DNA from: Trichuris trichiura
Taxonomy: Eukaryota; Nematoda; Enoplea; Trichinellida; Trichuridae
Assembly (NCBI GenBank): GCA_037903355.1
Contig: JBAJFE010000011.1
Location: 1,311,001-1,375,000, forward strand
Length of the DNA stretch: 64,000 nt
Direction: 5' to 3'
The translations under genes were made by a program, and so were the position numbers. The notes below the pieces were generated by a model. It did no database searches and was not told the DNA's origin. It saw only the letters and a list, made by a program, of their open reading frames with translations. The stretch's first letter is position 1, and each line of letters starts with the position of its first letter. This document shows, in pieces, positions 11,301 to 23,940 of the stretch.

Positions 11301-14300
11301 TGCGCCTGATCATCCTCAAAAATGGCGAAGAATTATGAACTGACGTTGCTTTGTCAGTCTGTCAGCTGAGCTTTGCCTTTAAAGGTTTCCGACAATGCCT
11401 GAGTAGTGTATGCAGGGAAGAAAAAGTGCTGCTGCAGGAATGGAGTGCCTACCTAACTAACTTCACTGCGCAAGTGAAGTGAACGGACGATGATTGCTTT
11501 TGAATATTGGTCACCTCGGAACGCTATTTGCCTTTTTATATAGCCGTTGATACAATACTGAGGTTATCATCGTCCCGCGCGAGCTTTATAATCGTGTGCA
11601 ATCCAAAAACGGCATCACGTCACTAGTGCTTGTCTAATGACATTTCTATTAATGGAACAGATGCGGGTAACCGGCACACTGAGATGAGACAAATGGCCTA
11701 TTGAAAGGGTAATTCCCACACCGATGACAGTCTCGGTATATGGTTATCAAAAGAAAGCTGTACTGATAGGATAATCGGTCTTTGTGACGCCAACTGCGGC
11801 ATCTGTTTGTCATTGAATGAAAATGATCAAGTCGTTTGCTTTGCCGACTGCCAAGGCGAACTGCCTTTCAGCTGTCTCTAAGGCCTTCAGGTTGAAAAGG
11901 ACGAAGGAGCTCTATATGCTTAGCCTTACCTGCTGCTTAAGCCATTGGGTTCTTTATGATAATTTTTTACCGTGCACTGCTACGCTTGATTACTCCAATG
12001 AAAAGGTGGTACTACCTTAGGCAAAGTTGGTCCAGCGCACAGTGCTGAGGGCGGGCGGTATCCTTAGCGGGACGTCATGCTCATCCTCAGGTGTTTGTCC
12101 ATCCACTTGCACTTATTCGCTGTTGGTGTCAGTGCCGACCTATTGTTGAAATGAAGTATGCAGTTTCGCATGCCGTACCATGAAAAACAATTGACGGCGA
12201 ACCCTGTTCGTCCCAAGCGAATGTGTTTCTGTTTACGTTGTTGTTGGTTATCGAGTCGAGCAGGTCCCTGCTACCGGCGCACACACGTACACATAAGCCT
12301 TCAAGCAGCTAACAGCGTCGCCACCTTTGACGAAGACGGCCGTTGGGTGCCTGTCCGGCATGCGCGTCACGTACTAGTACGTAACTCGCCGGTGACAGGC
12401 GCTGGAGGCGATCTTCTTTTCTGACCAAAAAGCGGCATTTCTTCGTTGGAGCGCCTTTCAAGACGAAAAGGAAAAAAGACCATTGCTTGTGGCCGATGTT
12501 AGCCAGTGTTGCCTGGTGTTCTAAATTTCTATTGGAAAATGTGGCAAATGGGAAACCTTTTTTTTAAGGAGGACAAAAGTCCAACTTTTCTGAAAAGCAC
12601 ACCATCTTAACCCGCTAGTGACGTCAATTCGTGTTTGCACGCCAGCTGTATGCTCTTTTGCCTGATAGGTTCCCGACCCATGCATGCGGTTAACATTGTG
12701 CTACCGTTATAACTCATTTTCACAGAAACGAACAAGTGTACTTTTCATTAAGTAGCATAGGTACGCTTGTATTCAGCGCAGGTAGAAAAATGGTTGCCTT
12801 TACATTGGCCCAGATCGGTTCGGCAAAGCGACAACCGTCAGTTATACATTTTTGGAGCGGGTCAAATGTCCTTACCAATGGAAACATTTGCTATTGGACC
12901 AAAGGCATTGAAAGGGGAAAGAGAATCAAGCTTACCTGGAGCTGGTACTCACGCGCGCCGTTTTGATGCGTTGGAAGATGACGTTGGCTTAGCCATCTCT
13001 TTGTAGTCCCCTTGTTCGAGCCTGCAAAGCTCAGCGAAGGCCAGAAATTGGCAGCTGATGGCAGCACGCTTCGTTAGACAAGCTCAAACCACCCAGCTGG
13101 CGCCATCTGTTGGAGAAACATTTCTCTGGGCAGCCAAAGTCCGGTCCGTTCTTGAACCGTAGAACTGCCGTTTGCCTGCAGGCTGGCACGGAGGAATGCG
13201 CGACGAGAGGTTAAAACCGGATCGTGCTTTTATTTTAGTCCAGGACCCCAACGCTGCAAGATGTAGAAGCAGTTCGCGCGCCCGACCTGTCGCTTCAGTT
13301 ACTGTTACATAGCTATTGAGGACATCTGGTTTCCGGAGAAGCAAAGAATGGACTGAATAATAGTAATGATATCACACCTCTTTTTGTTCCTACTGCTGCT
13401 ACTTTCCGGCGATGCTTGCAAGGGGCTTATTGTTAGCACCGCTTAATGCTGCAATCCTTCGTCCGTCCGTTCTGCTACTGGCCGACTCGTTGACCCGGCT
13501 AACAGATATAACGTATGGTGAAAAGTTTCACTGACTCTGTCCGGGAGACGTTCAGCGCCAATAAGGCTGCGACCCGTAAAGGGATGTTGCGCCAGCACTG
13601 CAATCCTTTTCATAAGCGTCTTCGAGACGGAAGAAGCGCTACAATTTGTCATCTGTCATGGGAGAAATTGACTTGCTTAAGGTGATTCGAAGGACGACAC
13701 CCAAACAGATGTTCAGTACTATTTCCTTGCGACCTTTTGCAACGAAAGCGCTTTTGCGGTTCGCGATTGGTCAAAACAGGCTGTACCGCTAACAGCATGG
13801 CAAATGGGACTGTTCCAAAGACGAAGTTGTTCATTTACTTTGTCTAACTGGTCGTCTTCCTTGTGCATTGGGAATGAGTAGTTTTTGGGCGCACGAAAAA
13901 GCTGGAAGTGATCTTAGCCGAAAATGAGACGAATTCTTTTTCGACAAGATTTATTAATATATGTTAGTTTTTTGCAAAGTGATCTTAAGCGGAAGCGACG
14001 GTTAATCTACCGTTATAGTTAATCGATGGCAAATATCTTCGGAATTTGCGCTTTCCGGGTATGGATCGCGTCAACCATTATTAGTGAAAGTGCTCTGAAC
14101 TGAAAATGTCAGCTACTGCGAAGAACCATTGGCACGTGGTCGTGACCTTTTTAGGCCGGCGAGCGTGCGATTACCGTTGATCGTTGAATGGCAAGTCGGA
14201 AAGTGCGAGAAGGAATTTAAATTATTCGTTCCATCTGGTCTGCCGCCCTGCACAGGTATTTTATTTACCATTGCAATTTGAAACCGGAACAGAGTGACCA

Positions 14301-14810
14301 CTGGGACAGGGCTGTCTTGTCGTCAGATACGGGGTCGGTCGCATGGGACGTACAGGCCAGAAAAATACAACATTTCTTACAGTTAGAAGTTTATCAGTCT
14401 TTTCTTGCATCGTTTCACCAAAGGCGGTTCAAATTACTTTTTTCTTTCAATTGTCCGTTGCAAAAAGTTTCGTGCAATTGTCACCCCGTTCGTAGTTAAC
14501 TGAGCGGTTTTTAAACCTTAAGTAATTCACTTTGGCTGAAAACGGTACGCGGTTTGGAAGCCTGTTTTGACTTGTTTGGATACGTTCCCCTCTTGGGCAG
14601 CGCAAAGTTGAATAGATAAATAATGTACCAACTTACTACTTGCTTCGGTAGCCTTATTAGCAGTAGTTGCAAGCACCACTCTTCCGCATGCTGCCATGTG
14701 AAATGTGCGACGATTACGATTCCTAGCAATGATCGCTGTTGGCTTTGCTATTTATGTTGTTTACCTTATCTGTAGTCTTTGTACTTGATCTGGAATCATG
14801 ATTGGAAAGC
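11301..14810. other. Spacer with scattered coding-like stretches, no gene assigned
   Basis: Several stretches look coding-like but could not be joined. On the minus strand 13344-12949 is one frame interrupted by a single TGA at 13086-13084; its last part contains AELCRLEQGDYKEM and ends at 12949. A CAG|GTAAGC-like donor lies on the same strand at about 12936. On the plus strand 12767-13006 is open and contains FAIGPKALKGERESSLPGAG, faintly like a sperm-tail PG-rich repeat. A second minus frame runs 13652-13443 from an ATG. Part or all of this may be real exons of one or two genes, or decayed ones. Confidence 0.25.
13099..13113 (-). promoter_or_regulatory. CTCF-like binding motif
   Basis: The minus strand reads CCAACAGATGGCGCC, which agrees with the vertebrate CTCF core CCASYAGRKGGCRSY at 14 of 15 positions. 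It lies inside a possible decayed open frame. A single match in 64 kb can occur by chance, and whether this organism has CTCF is unknown. Confidence 0.25.
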
Positions 14811-15035
14811 ATGGGCAGTAAATGGAAAGACAGAGTGCTTTTGTTGGCTCTTGTATGCCTTCAGATTTCAATGGCCATTTGGAGCTGTGTGCCTAACTTT
14901 GCCAGCTTTGACGAAGAAACCGAGTGGCCTACGTTAAAAAATCATTTCGGACCGCTTCGACCTCTTCTAATTATGATCGACTTATCCACGCTTTTATGGA
15001 ATGGCGTATTGTCTTTGAGCAGAGTTGGCAAATAG
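14811..15035 (+). CDS. Possible first exon of a secreted protein
   Basis: From the ATG at 14811 the frame opens with a plausible signal peptide (charged start, then VLLLALVCLQISMAIWS, then CVPNF) and stays open for 74 codons. Codon composition looks coding. No family is recognised. A second open frame (15025-15351, +) containing HGRIVDGINFGKTFAVSYSF follows and might be a later exon, but I could not find a donor and acceptor in matching phase. This may equally be chance. Confidence 0.2.
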   Translation: MGSKWKDRVLLLALVCLQISMAIWSCVPNFASFDEETEWPTLKNHFGPLRPLLIMIDLSTLLWNGVLSLSRVGK

Positions 15036-16634
15036 ACGCTGCAGGGTCATTGGATACTGCTTTCGAAGTGTAGACTGGCGGATGCTCAATTCAGACTGCT
15101 TCGTAATGCACAAACATGGGCGGATTGTTGATGGAATCAATTTTGGGAAAACCTTTGCCGTTTCGTATTCCTTTGAAAATGAGACGCTCTTTTTTTGTTT
15201 TAAGCCAATTTCTTTAAGCCTTACAAATTGTTGGCGCACCAAAGCTTTTCATAGCTTTCAGCTAAGTGCGAAGGTGTGGCTTCAGATAAGTCAGGGGCAA
15301 AGTGACGCTTATTCCTACACTATGGGTCCAAGATCTCGATTCTGCTTATAGATTGGTCAATACGTGTTGGCTTCCAGTGAATTCAAACGTTGGGCTGGGT
15401 TTCAGTGTCTCTCCTAACAAAGAATGTTTTTCTTTCTGATTAGCATGTTGCTACAAACACTCTCTGCGTATAATATTCTTAAACGCTCACCTCTGTAACT
15501 TACAATAATTAGTCTTAACTACGTTAGCCGTATGTTCTTGATTGTCTTAGAGGTTACTTTGCACTTAGAGCTTCTTGCTGCGTCCCAGAAGCGGATGTAA
15601 CTTCTTTTCAGTGCATTATTTGTTCCTGGTCACTGTTATGCTGAAAAAAGAGCGGCTTAGTGTTCATACTTATTATTACACATATTTGTTGTGGTGGAAA
15701 AAATAAAGCGCCCAAAACTATTAAGGAGAGTTAATTTTTGTTTGCCTAAGCTGTGAGCAAGATTTATAGCGTTGATGGCTTTGAGAGGTGTCGCGGTGAG
15801 AAATGTTCCAAATGCAGATGATGAATTTAGCAATTTCAGGTTCAACATTTTTTTGGGTTTTTCCAACTTCCCGAGCTGGTTTTCCCGTTGCCATGACGAT
15901 TAGTCGGCAAAGGTAGTTACGTTGCCGCTGGCGAGGGTGTTTTCTCAAGAAACGCGCGACAGAAGATGATCGCTTTTTGACGTCAAATTTTGAGCAGCTG
16001 TTTTCAAGGTGAACCCCGTATACGGTTTTCCTGTCGCGCGCCACTTTTTTGAACTGTTCATTGTCGTTTTGGTATTACGCGATGCGCTTGCTCTCCAGCG
16101 CAGCTAGAATGAGACAAATTCGTTTCAATCTATTTCGACAGCTTTTTCAAGGATACCTTCTTAAACGTGCTCGTGCAATTGGAATAGCAGATTGAAAAGA
16201 TTCTCGTAATGACTGACTTCACGGTTATGTGAACTTGTCAATGAGTTTCCTTTTTGTTTCCACGTATTGTACTTTAATTTAGAAATACGATTGTTGTCCG
16301 GGAAATTAGCGTTAGTTTATCGGTAAAATCAGTTTGCTCTTTGGAGGGAGCTCAGCCATCTTCAGCCTCATTCAAAGTCTCAACATGTCGTAGGACAAAT
16401 GAAAATTTATCAAGACTATTTCTTTCTCTGCAATCTATGCGCAGTCGCCCCGAATGCGCGTGTGTTAATATCAGTTAAGCGAACGTATATGCTTGCAGTT
16501 TCCGGCGCATTATATGGATTGTGTTCAGCGGAGCGTTCGTCAAATGCCAAAGAGCGCTCGAAAATAATTCTTCAGCCATATGGCAATAACAGGTGGAACA
16601 ATTAATAAGTTTTGTTGTCAATAAGGGAACAACC
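15036..16634. other. Spacer between convergent regions, no gene assigned
   Basis: Apart from the open stretch at 15025-15351, nothing is recognisable. A minus-strand frame at 16044-15721 is basic and serine-rich and lacks an ATG at its start. This is the 3' side of the class C receptor gene. Confidence 0.3.
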
Positions 16635-16640
16635 TTTATT
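16635..16640 (-). terminator. Candidate poly(A) signal of the class C GPCR gene
   Basis: AATAAA on the minus strand, about 235 bases past the receptor stop codon at 16874. It is a candidate canonical signal downstream of the stop. No transcript evidence is available. Confidence 0.4.
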
Positions 16641-16873
16641 TTCAACAATTTAAGACGTCTTTTGCGTTGGCTTTACTTCTCTAGGACATGTGTAAACACA
16701 GGGCGAGATTTCGCGTTGTCCTACAGTTTTGCAACGGAGCGATTAAGCCGAAACAGACTTCAACGAGTAAGCCACCCTGAATTCTGAAAAAAGGACGTGA
16801 TTGGAGAAATTTCCTTGCGGCGGTACGTTGGAGGGCAGAGTTTTACGTACCGCTGCGTTTTCAAAACGTTTGT

Positions 16874-19800
16874 TCACCGCGCTGCAGCAGTTGTTGCTGC
16901 GACCACTTTCTTGCTTTTGCTCTTCTTCAAAATAACTGCTTGGTACTTTGAAGAATTTGAGTCCGTAAGGTTGCTGGCCGTGTCGCCTGACGATACGGAA
17001 AAGGCGGGCCTGCAGGCAGACAAAGGGCTACCTGCTGGCGAGCATCCAGAAGCGCTAGCCGGAGTTTGGTCAAAGTACGCTTCCAAATCGTACAGCTCTT
17101 TTGAACTGTCGTTGTCCTCAACGTTGCCTGCGGGATATTCGATTAACACTGGCTCATAGCATAGGAGCAAGTATAGCTTAGGGCCAAACATCAGTGCTAA
17201 AACTATCGTTGCGCTGCTGAACAGTTCGATCACCACCAGGGCGTCTTTGTACGGATAAGGAATTAGCAGATAGCCGGCTGTCCACGTTATCCAGACCGGC
17301 AAAAGCAACGAACATGTGTACAACAGCCATCGGGTCTCCTTGTAATTACGTTTGACGTTACGATTGACAAAACTGATGAACCAAGCGACTAGAAGCAGCA
17401 GAACTACGTAGCTGTGTGATGTTAGAAATTCGTGGTCAGTCCAACCGCATTTAGGTACTATAAAGTCGCTGTGATCGCCGGTGATAAAATGTAAGACTAC
17501 CGAATTTCGAAAGATCGCCCATTGCAGGTTGAGCGCCATTTGAACGGACACTATGAAGAATAGTAGTAGCCAGTAGTTCCATTGGCTAATGTAGCCATTT
17601 ATGCCGAGTGTTTCGCTGTTTCGAAGTTGAGTCGCCTTGGCAATGAGTACACCAAAGCAAACCGAGTAGGAAAATGAGTGACCGAAATGGCGTAGTCGAC
17701 AGATAGCATCCGTAGGGTCGAATACGAAAAGAAAGGCTGTTGAGTACAGCATTAATACACCGCATAGCAGGCAAATTCCCAAGCTTTGATTTCCTTTGAC
17801 CACGTGGCAAGCCATTTTGAATAAAATTATTCCGAAAACGCTCAAAGTAATCAACACCAAGGTGCTGTTAACTACCAGGAAAAAGTAGTTCCAGCCGAAG
17901 TTGCGCCATTGACCTGATCTTGGCGTCAACGAAGAAACTTCCGAGTTTTGAGTGGGCATAAGTATTTCTATTTCGGCCCGTCGTCCTTTCTCTCGTTCCA
18001 ATCTGAAGTTCCTCTGCACGTCGTAACATCGGCACAGCGGATGTTGACAGTGAGAATTTGGTAAACGTTCAACGTTCATGTTTGCAATCTTTCCCTCAGC
18101 GGAAGCGTGTAGAACCAAAGAATCCTCTGGGGACCACTGGCCAACCTGGGAAAGAATAAAAATTTAAAAATAACAAGGAACATACACGTAGACAGAAGTA
18201 AGGTCCGTTTAAAACCTTGTTTACGGGATCGAAGCAGTGATCGATCCTTGAGAATTACAATACAAGCAAAGTTAAGGTTTATATTTCGATTACAACATCG
18301 GAACGCACTGGGTTTGGCGTTTGCACAATAAGTAATGTCTTCGGCGTTTGTGTGAAAATCACTTGAGTAATATTACTCTGACTTGTTAGTTATCGCAGTG
18401 CCCTTCAAGAAACCATGTTGCAAGCGTTACTACGGTCATTCCATTTAACCTCTTAAGTTGACTTTTCCAGGCATAAATTTTGATGTTTTCATTTTCTAGA
18501 GCAATGCTGCTTAATTCAATATTGAGACAAAAATCTTAAAGTTGTCAGGTATACCTGACAAATTCTATTATTATTATTATTATTATTCTATTTTATTTTC
18601 ATGGAATTGTAAGTAATCTGTTTCAACAAAGGTCCATATTATTTTATTTCATGTATGCATAATGAACGCTTTTTTGTGTCCTGCATGAAAGCAGTTTTGC
18701 ATGGGACTCAAAAAGACCGTATGAAAAACTCTTTGCACGCACACATATGCACTGAAGCTGTGTTCAATGGTTTTACGCTACGCCTTTAGCAACACCTAAG
18801 TATAAGGAAATAAACGGTCCCACACTTACCTGCCGATATTCCACTACTGGTCTGTTTACTTTAATTGTAAAACGAGTAACTTTACTAAAATTTGATTTTC
18901 GTAAGACTAAACTGTTACTACTAGAAAGCCGCGTGCTCGGATGAAATGACAAAATATAGCTTACCGGCTCGACGGCAGGTCCTTCTTTGTTCACCTGTAT
19001 GTTGTACAAGGTAAATCTGTCGTGACTTTTCAAAAGGTGCAACCAGGCATTCATTGCTCGCGGGTAGCGTTGGAAGAACTCGTCGCAAAGTCCTCTAAGC
19101 TCATGACACACCTTCTTGTATATGTCATCCGTTAGAATGACCCATCCCTCCAGTGCGGCCATTAAGAATCGTTCGTACACTAGTTCGCTTGAAGTTTGCA
19201 TCACCATTGGGGAGTCTTCTTCGCAACGCTTATTGAACCGTTCAACTGAGTCGTCGGAAATGGCGCAGTTCAGCAGCTCTTCCCAAAAGGCTACGAGCCA
19301 AGGTTGCGGCAGATGTTTGGGTCTTGCTTTGGAAAGAAAGCGGGCCAAACCGTCGTTGCCCGGTGCGCTTGGTTGCATGGATAGAAAGGTCCATTGTCTG
19401 GCCACATAATCTGCCATTTCTTCTGGAAATTTGTCGTTCGTGGAGGCGCTTCTTTCAAAAGAATTTTGTCGGACGAAGTCGTGCGATTGTCCTGTTAGTA
19501 GGAAAACAGTATCATCGCGAACTTTTCGGCGATTCACCTGTTTAAGGAAGCGGTTAAAATCGGCAGCCGAGGCAAACACGACAACAACAGGGTTTGAAGG
19601 CGTCATTTCAACATTCGATTGGCTTTCGCCTTTTTCGTCCGGTAAGTCGATGAAAAATACTTCGCCAATGCAAATACCTTGAGTTGAGGCGCTCGTTTCG
19701 AACATTTTAAATGCTTCCAAGGAGGCAGAATGTTGACTGGAGACCAGAACGGACAGAAGGCTCCAATTAAATTGAGTCAGTAACGAGAGCAACGCTTTGG

Positions 19801-22800
19801 ACAAAAGTTGTGAGCTGGGCAGTATAGAAATTTCTCTAGACGAGCAAGATTCCCCTTGGCAGGAAACGGAAATGAGCGGTTGGAAAAAGCCGCCATTTTC
19901 GGTGAAAAATGTTTTCGTGGAGGAATAGCTGACATCTTCCTGACCAGTGACAAAGGCGAGGACGTCGTCGAAAGATACAGTAACGTTTTGTGAGCCAAAA
20001 GCCAAGCAGCGACGCCTCAGTTGGAGCATCGCGTCAGCAGCTTCAATCGGTGATCCACAGGAATCGACCAACAGTGCTCCCAGTCTGACATTTGGTAACA
20101 GATTGAGCCTTGAATATTTTTGTTTGACAGTTTCCAAAACGTAAACAACCGTTGCAGCGAGCGACAAATGGTCATTTGCCGTTGATGGAATGCACCTTTT
20201 GAGGGTTTCATCCCATCGGCGTAGATCAAACATGCCAACCAAGTAAACATCTCCCGGATATAGCAACCAAGTACGCTGATTATCTGCCATATCAACCAGT
20301 GAACACGTACGACACGAATGGCTACCCTTTGGACAAACCGACCTTACGGGTCGACCGTCAGGCAAAAGCAGTGGATCGTTTAGACTTAGCGCTTTTGTAC
20401 TTTTGTCGTAGTTCATTACCAGCTTGTCTATGGCGCGTCCTTTCGAATCTGTGCCCATAAGCCGTCCTTCGATTTGTATATTTTCCAAGACAAGTCGGTT
20501 GTCAAAGGAGATCTCTTTTCCACGTAGTGACATTGGATCATCCGGACCAAACGTGTACCTAACCAATTTGAGGGCGTGCGTCAGTTGCTCTCCGCAGTCA
20601 GCGGTTTCGTTTTGCCCATTGCAGGCAAATATTTTGTCATCGGTTGACGTCATGCGAACCATCGCCGCTACAGCGTAAGTGGCCAAGACGGCCGCTTCGA
20701 CCGTTGCACCTGTAGTGACAGCCTCTGCCAAATAGCTGTCGCCTCGATTTTTGCAATCGACGAAGCCGGGAGCATTCACCAATGTACAGTTGAACTTTGC
20801 GTGTGCGTAGGAAGCAAGCAAGGCGTATGTGCGTGAATTGCGCCTCAGAATTTCGACGAAATAATCCCTAAAGTCATCCATTTTGCTCTTCATTGGTTCC
20901 AAAAGCAGAAGCGAGAACTGCCCATTTATTTGCATTAATTGAAAACGTTGCTCATCAGACAAGGTCTGATCGTTTGTTGGTATGCCTATAATGAGCGTAT
21001 TTCGCAGTCGACCGATATTCCATGTCAGCAGAGTGACAAGGTCGCGCCGATTCGACAGTATAATGATGATTTTGCTCCGTCCGCTAATCCCAAGTGAAGC
21101 AGGCACTTGGATATCAGCAGCGGTCATGCTTTCGACTAGAATGTTGGAGTCGACTAATTTCTTGCGGAATCTCTCCAGTGCATCTGCCATTACGCTGCTT
21201 TTGCAGTATATCACCGATATCCAGTTGCTGTTCATCTTTATCAGCAGTGCAGTGACTACCTGAAAGCATTAATGTTCGCTAGAAGATTCGGTAAGTAATT
21301 TGACTTCTTTTCAATCTACCTCAGCATAGTCTTCGAGCGTTGGTGCCGTGCTGAATAAGCTGTTCAGTGAAGCGTCAGACTTCATCTGAGCAGTTGCAGT
21401 CGAAAAAGTGAGCGCCGGCAGTTTTAGGCTTTTCAAAAAATGTTTGTACGTCAAATAGTTTGGCGAAATTTCAGATAATAACAAATCTAAAAACAAAATC
21501 TATACTTCGCTTGAACAGCTAGTTGTAATCTCTTAAATCTTTTGTCCTGCACTTTTTAGACGGTGGAAGTTTAAACAGTTAAGTTATTTTTTACGAGAAG
21601 GTAAACTATTAGCATGCAAAGATTACATATAATTCAAAATTGGAAAATGTAAAAGACAGGATATGAGTCAGTTATCTTTAGAGGATGTCTACTTCAAAGT
21701 CTCAGCGAAACATCGTCTCGTTGAACGTGTTTTCCTTGGAACCTTGGCTTTAGGTGATAGGCATTTATCCTTGAAGTTTCAGGAACGAAGTAAAATGTTT
21801 TCCATTCTCAATTTTTTAAAAACGCTTCTGAAGATTGGTTTTAAGTTGGCGCCAGATAACAATGAACGCATAAACATATTTGACGTTCGGTGACTAAAGT
21901 GCAAAGTTCTGGAAGCAGCGACGTACAAGCGAGGGAAGTTCCTTGGAGTATCACATTTCCTCTGATCTACGCGCGTGCATAATATCGTTTGGGTTGCCAA
22001 GAAACTGGTGAGAAACCCTTAAAGAGTATGAACCTCTAGAAGAGCGTGTAATTCTTAAGAATTTTTTTCTTGTTAATGGGCTGAGAAAATGTGAGTACTA
22101 TACGCATAAACTCAGAATGGGCTGAAAAGTAGACTGAATTTACTCGATGAGTTGTACTAGTGAGGATCTATAGAGTGATGAACTGAAGTCACAGGAGCCT
22201 AGTGGTGTTGCCCGTTTTCTTTTGAAGGACAAGTGGCGCCATTGCCGATTTTGGATGACAAGAGCACTAGTAGGTCGCGACCTTGTTTCCTCTGCCAAAC
22301 TGGAAGTGTGAAGTCGGCAATAGGCGTACGGACAACATCTTGGGCGGTACGAGGATCATTCGGGTAGCGCAGCATCGTTTAATGAGCACTTCTTACTTCA
22401 TACGACGTTTTTGTACAAAATGGGGTGAATTGGCCTTAGAAATTTAGTCCCTACTAACGATTCGTTAAGTAGCAGCGGGTTAGTTATTTCTGCTGCAACT
22501 TAGTTTGTGAGCAGGTATTCTTTGTTGGGGTTAAAATGCCCGTTGCCGCTTATTGTTCGCGTACCAACAAAAGCAAAACAAGCGTGTATAAGTGTCTTGA
22601 ATGCTCCGGCAAGTTTTTGTATGCATTTGTGCTGTCTATAGTCTTTCTGGCTCAGTAATGTGTTGACTTCACTGCGTAGGCAAGAAGTAGGCTTTACGTA
22701 ATTCAGTTAAATGACAGAGGGTGGGTGAAGTCACAGGGTTCTGTTACCTTTGGCAAAATCACGTTAAAGCCTATTTCAATTTCCGTCAGAGTAGTCTACG

Positions 22801-23940
22801 GACGGTAATGGCAATCGCATTAGTTCGTCGCAATTGACCGTGCTGCCTAAATTGGGAGCACAATATATTTCTACGCTACTGTTTAAACGGGTCACGAAGC
22901 GCGCGTTACTTTATACTCGTTGTTGGGTCTTCTCGAAGTGGTGATAAATTTGTTCCGAAATTTTGTAACGGAACAACGAGTAGCTTTCATCAACAGGATG
23001 CTTTTCTTACTCTACTAATTTATGCGGTTCACTGGAGGAGATGAATGGACCTGGTGGTTCTTTTGTCAACTAATTTAACAGGGTGGCTTGATCGGTTGGA
23101 ACCATTCCCGTACATTGCCTTTCGGTGTCCTAGCGCAGCAAGTGTTTGGCGCGAAGCGGTAGGCAAATAGGTATGCACAAATAGACTCAGTTGGAGGTGC
23201 TTACAAGTGGCAAACAGTGAAATGAAAGCATCGTTAAGAGCTGACGACGATAGCCTGCACTTAGGCATAAACAAAACGGTCAGGTATTGGAACTCAATAT
23301 TCGTCTCTTGCGGACTTGAAAATAACTTACATTGCATGGTTTGATTCTCCGGCTCGTGGCAGGTTCTTTGTTCAAAATACCCGGCGGAATGGAGGAGCTT
23401 GAAGCTTTGGGTTACGAACTCATGTTCTTCGAAACAGACGCCAACAACTGACAATCCTGAAGCAAAAATTACCCATAATAGATTCCGTGTGGCGGCTTCG
23501 GGCATTCATCTGTTAATCTCCTTATAAGCGTTAGCGTATCTCAGTTTGCACCATTTCTCCTGCCCGTAAGCTGCAACGTAACTTCTTGTTCCGGAAAACT
23601 TACCAATTCTGTGATTGACATTTTGCGGATTCCTGTTCCATATGCCCAGTGCCCACTGAACGGCAAAGAGAGTGTGCACTGAATCTGCCCTGACCTGCAG
23701 GCAGTCGTCCTCGTAAAGAGGAAAAGCGGCGATAATCCGATGCTGAAATTTGGAAAGAAAAATTATACGTGAATTTCCGTGGTACTTTTAAAAAGAACTT
23801 ACCTTAGCATTGGTTGGATCAATCGTAAGGGTTCGAAAGGGTGAGCACTGCGGCAACTTGGAGCCGCCGGTGATTCCTTGAACCCAACTATGGGCCAGCG
23901 GCACCAAAACGACGATCCACGCCGACAGCGGCCGCCTCAT
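16874..23940 (-). CDS. Class C (mGluR-like) GPCR with two tandem Venus-flytrap domains
   Basis: Six minus-strand exons join in consistent phase: 23940-23803, 23742-23604, 23456-23331, 21486-21320, 21259-18830 and 18145-16874 (TGA), total 1423 aa. All introns are GT-AG, the shortest 58 bp. Residues 1-22 are a signal peptide. Flytrap 1 spans about 47-495 (AAFPLYEDDC; LKLPALTFSTATAQ; NSNWISVIY). A short VCPKGSHSCRTC linker lies near 498-509. Flytrap 2 spans about 528-980 and restarts the fold with DVYLVGMFDL, LLPNVRLGALLVDSC and TQFNWSLLSVLV. The usual nine-cysteine domain is reduced to CQHPLCRC (about 1033-1040). Seven membrane segments follow at about 1086-1110, 1121-1142, 1153-1173, 1190-1212, 1243-1262, 1273-1295 and 1302-1329, with the conserved ECL1 and ECL2 cysteines (AIC, PKCGW), then a cytoplasmic tail of about 94 aa. 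Typical mGluRs have one flytrap and about 900 aa. The ligand is unknown and the first exon is an inference. Confidence 0.88.
18542..18561. repeat. Perfect 20-bp palindrome in the last receptor intron
   Basis: TTGTCAGGTATACCTGACAA equals its own reverse complement. It lies in the 684-bp intron between the flytrap-2 exon and the 7TM exon, five bases before an ATT microsatellite. It could be a dimeric-factor site or chance; no second copy was noticed in this window. Confidence 0.9.
18566..18588. repeat. (ATT)n microsatellite, about 7 units
   Basis: A short ATT run inside the last intron of the class C receptor gene. Confidence 0.9.

Noticed and set aside
19116..20678. Plus-strand frames inside the large receptor exon
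   Set aside because: Shadows of the minus-strand coding exon 21259-18830.
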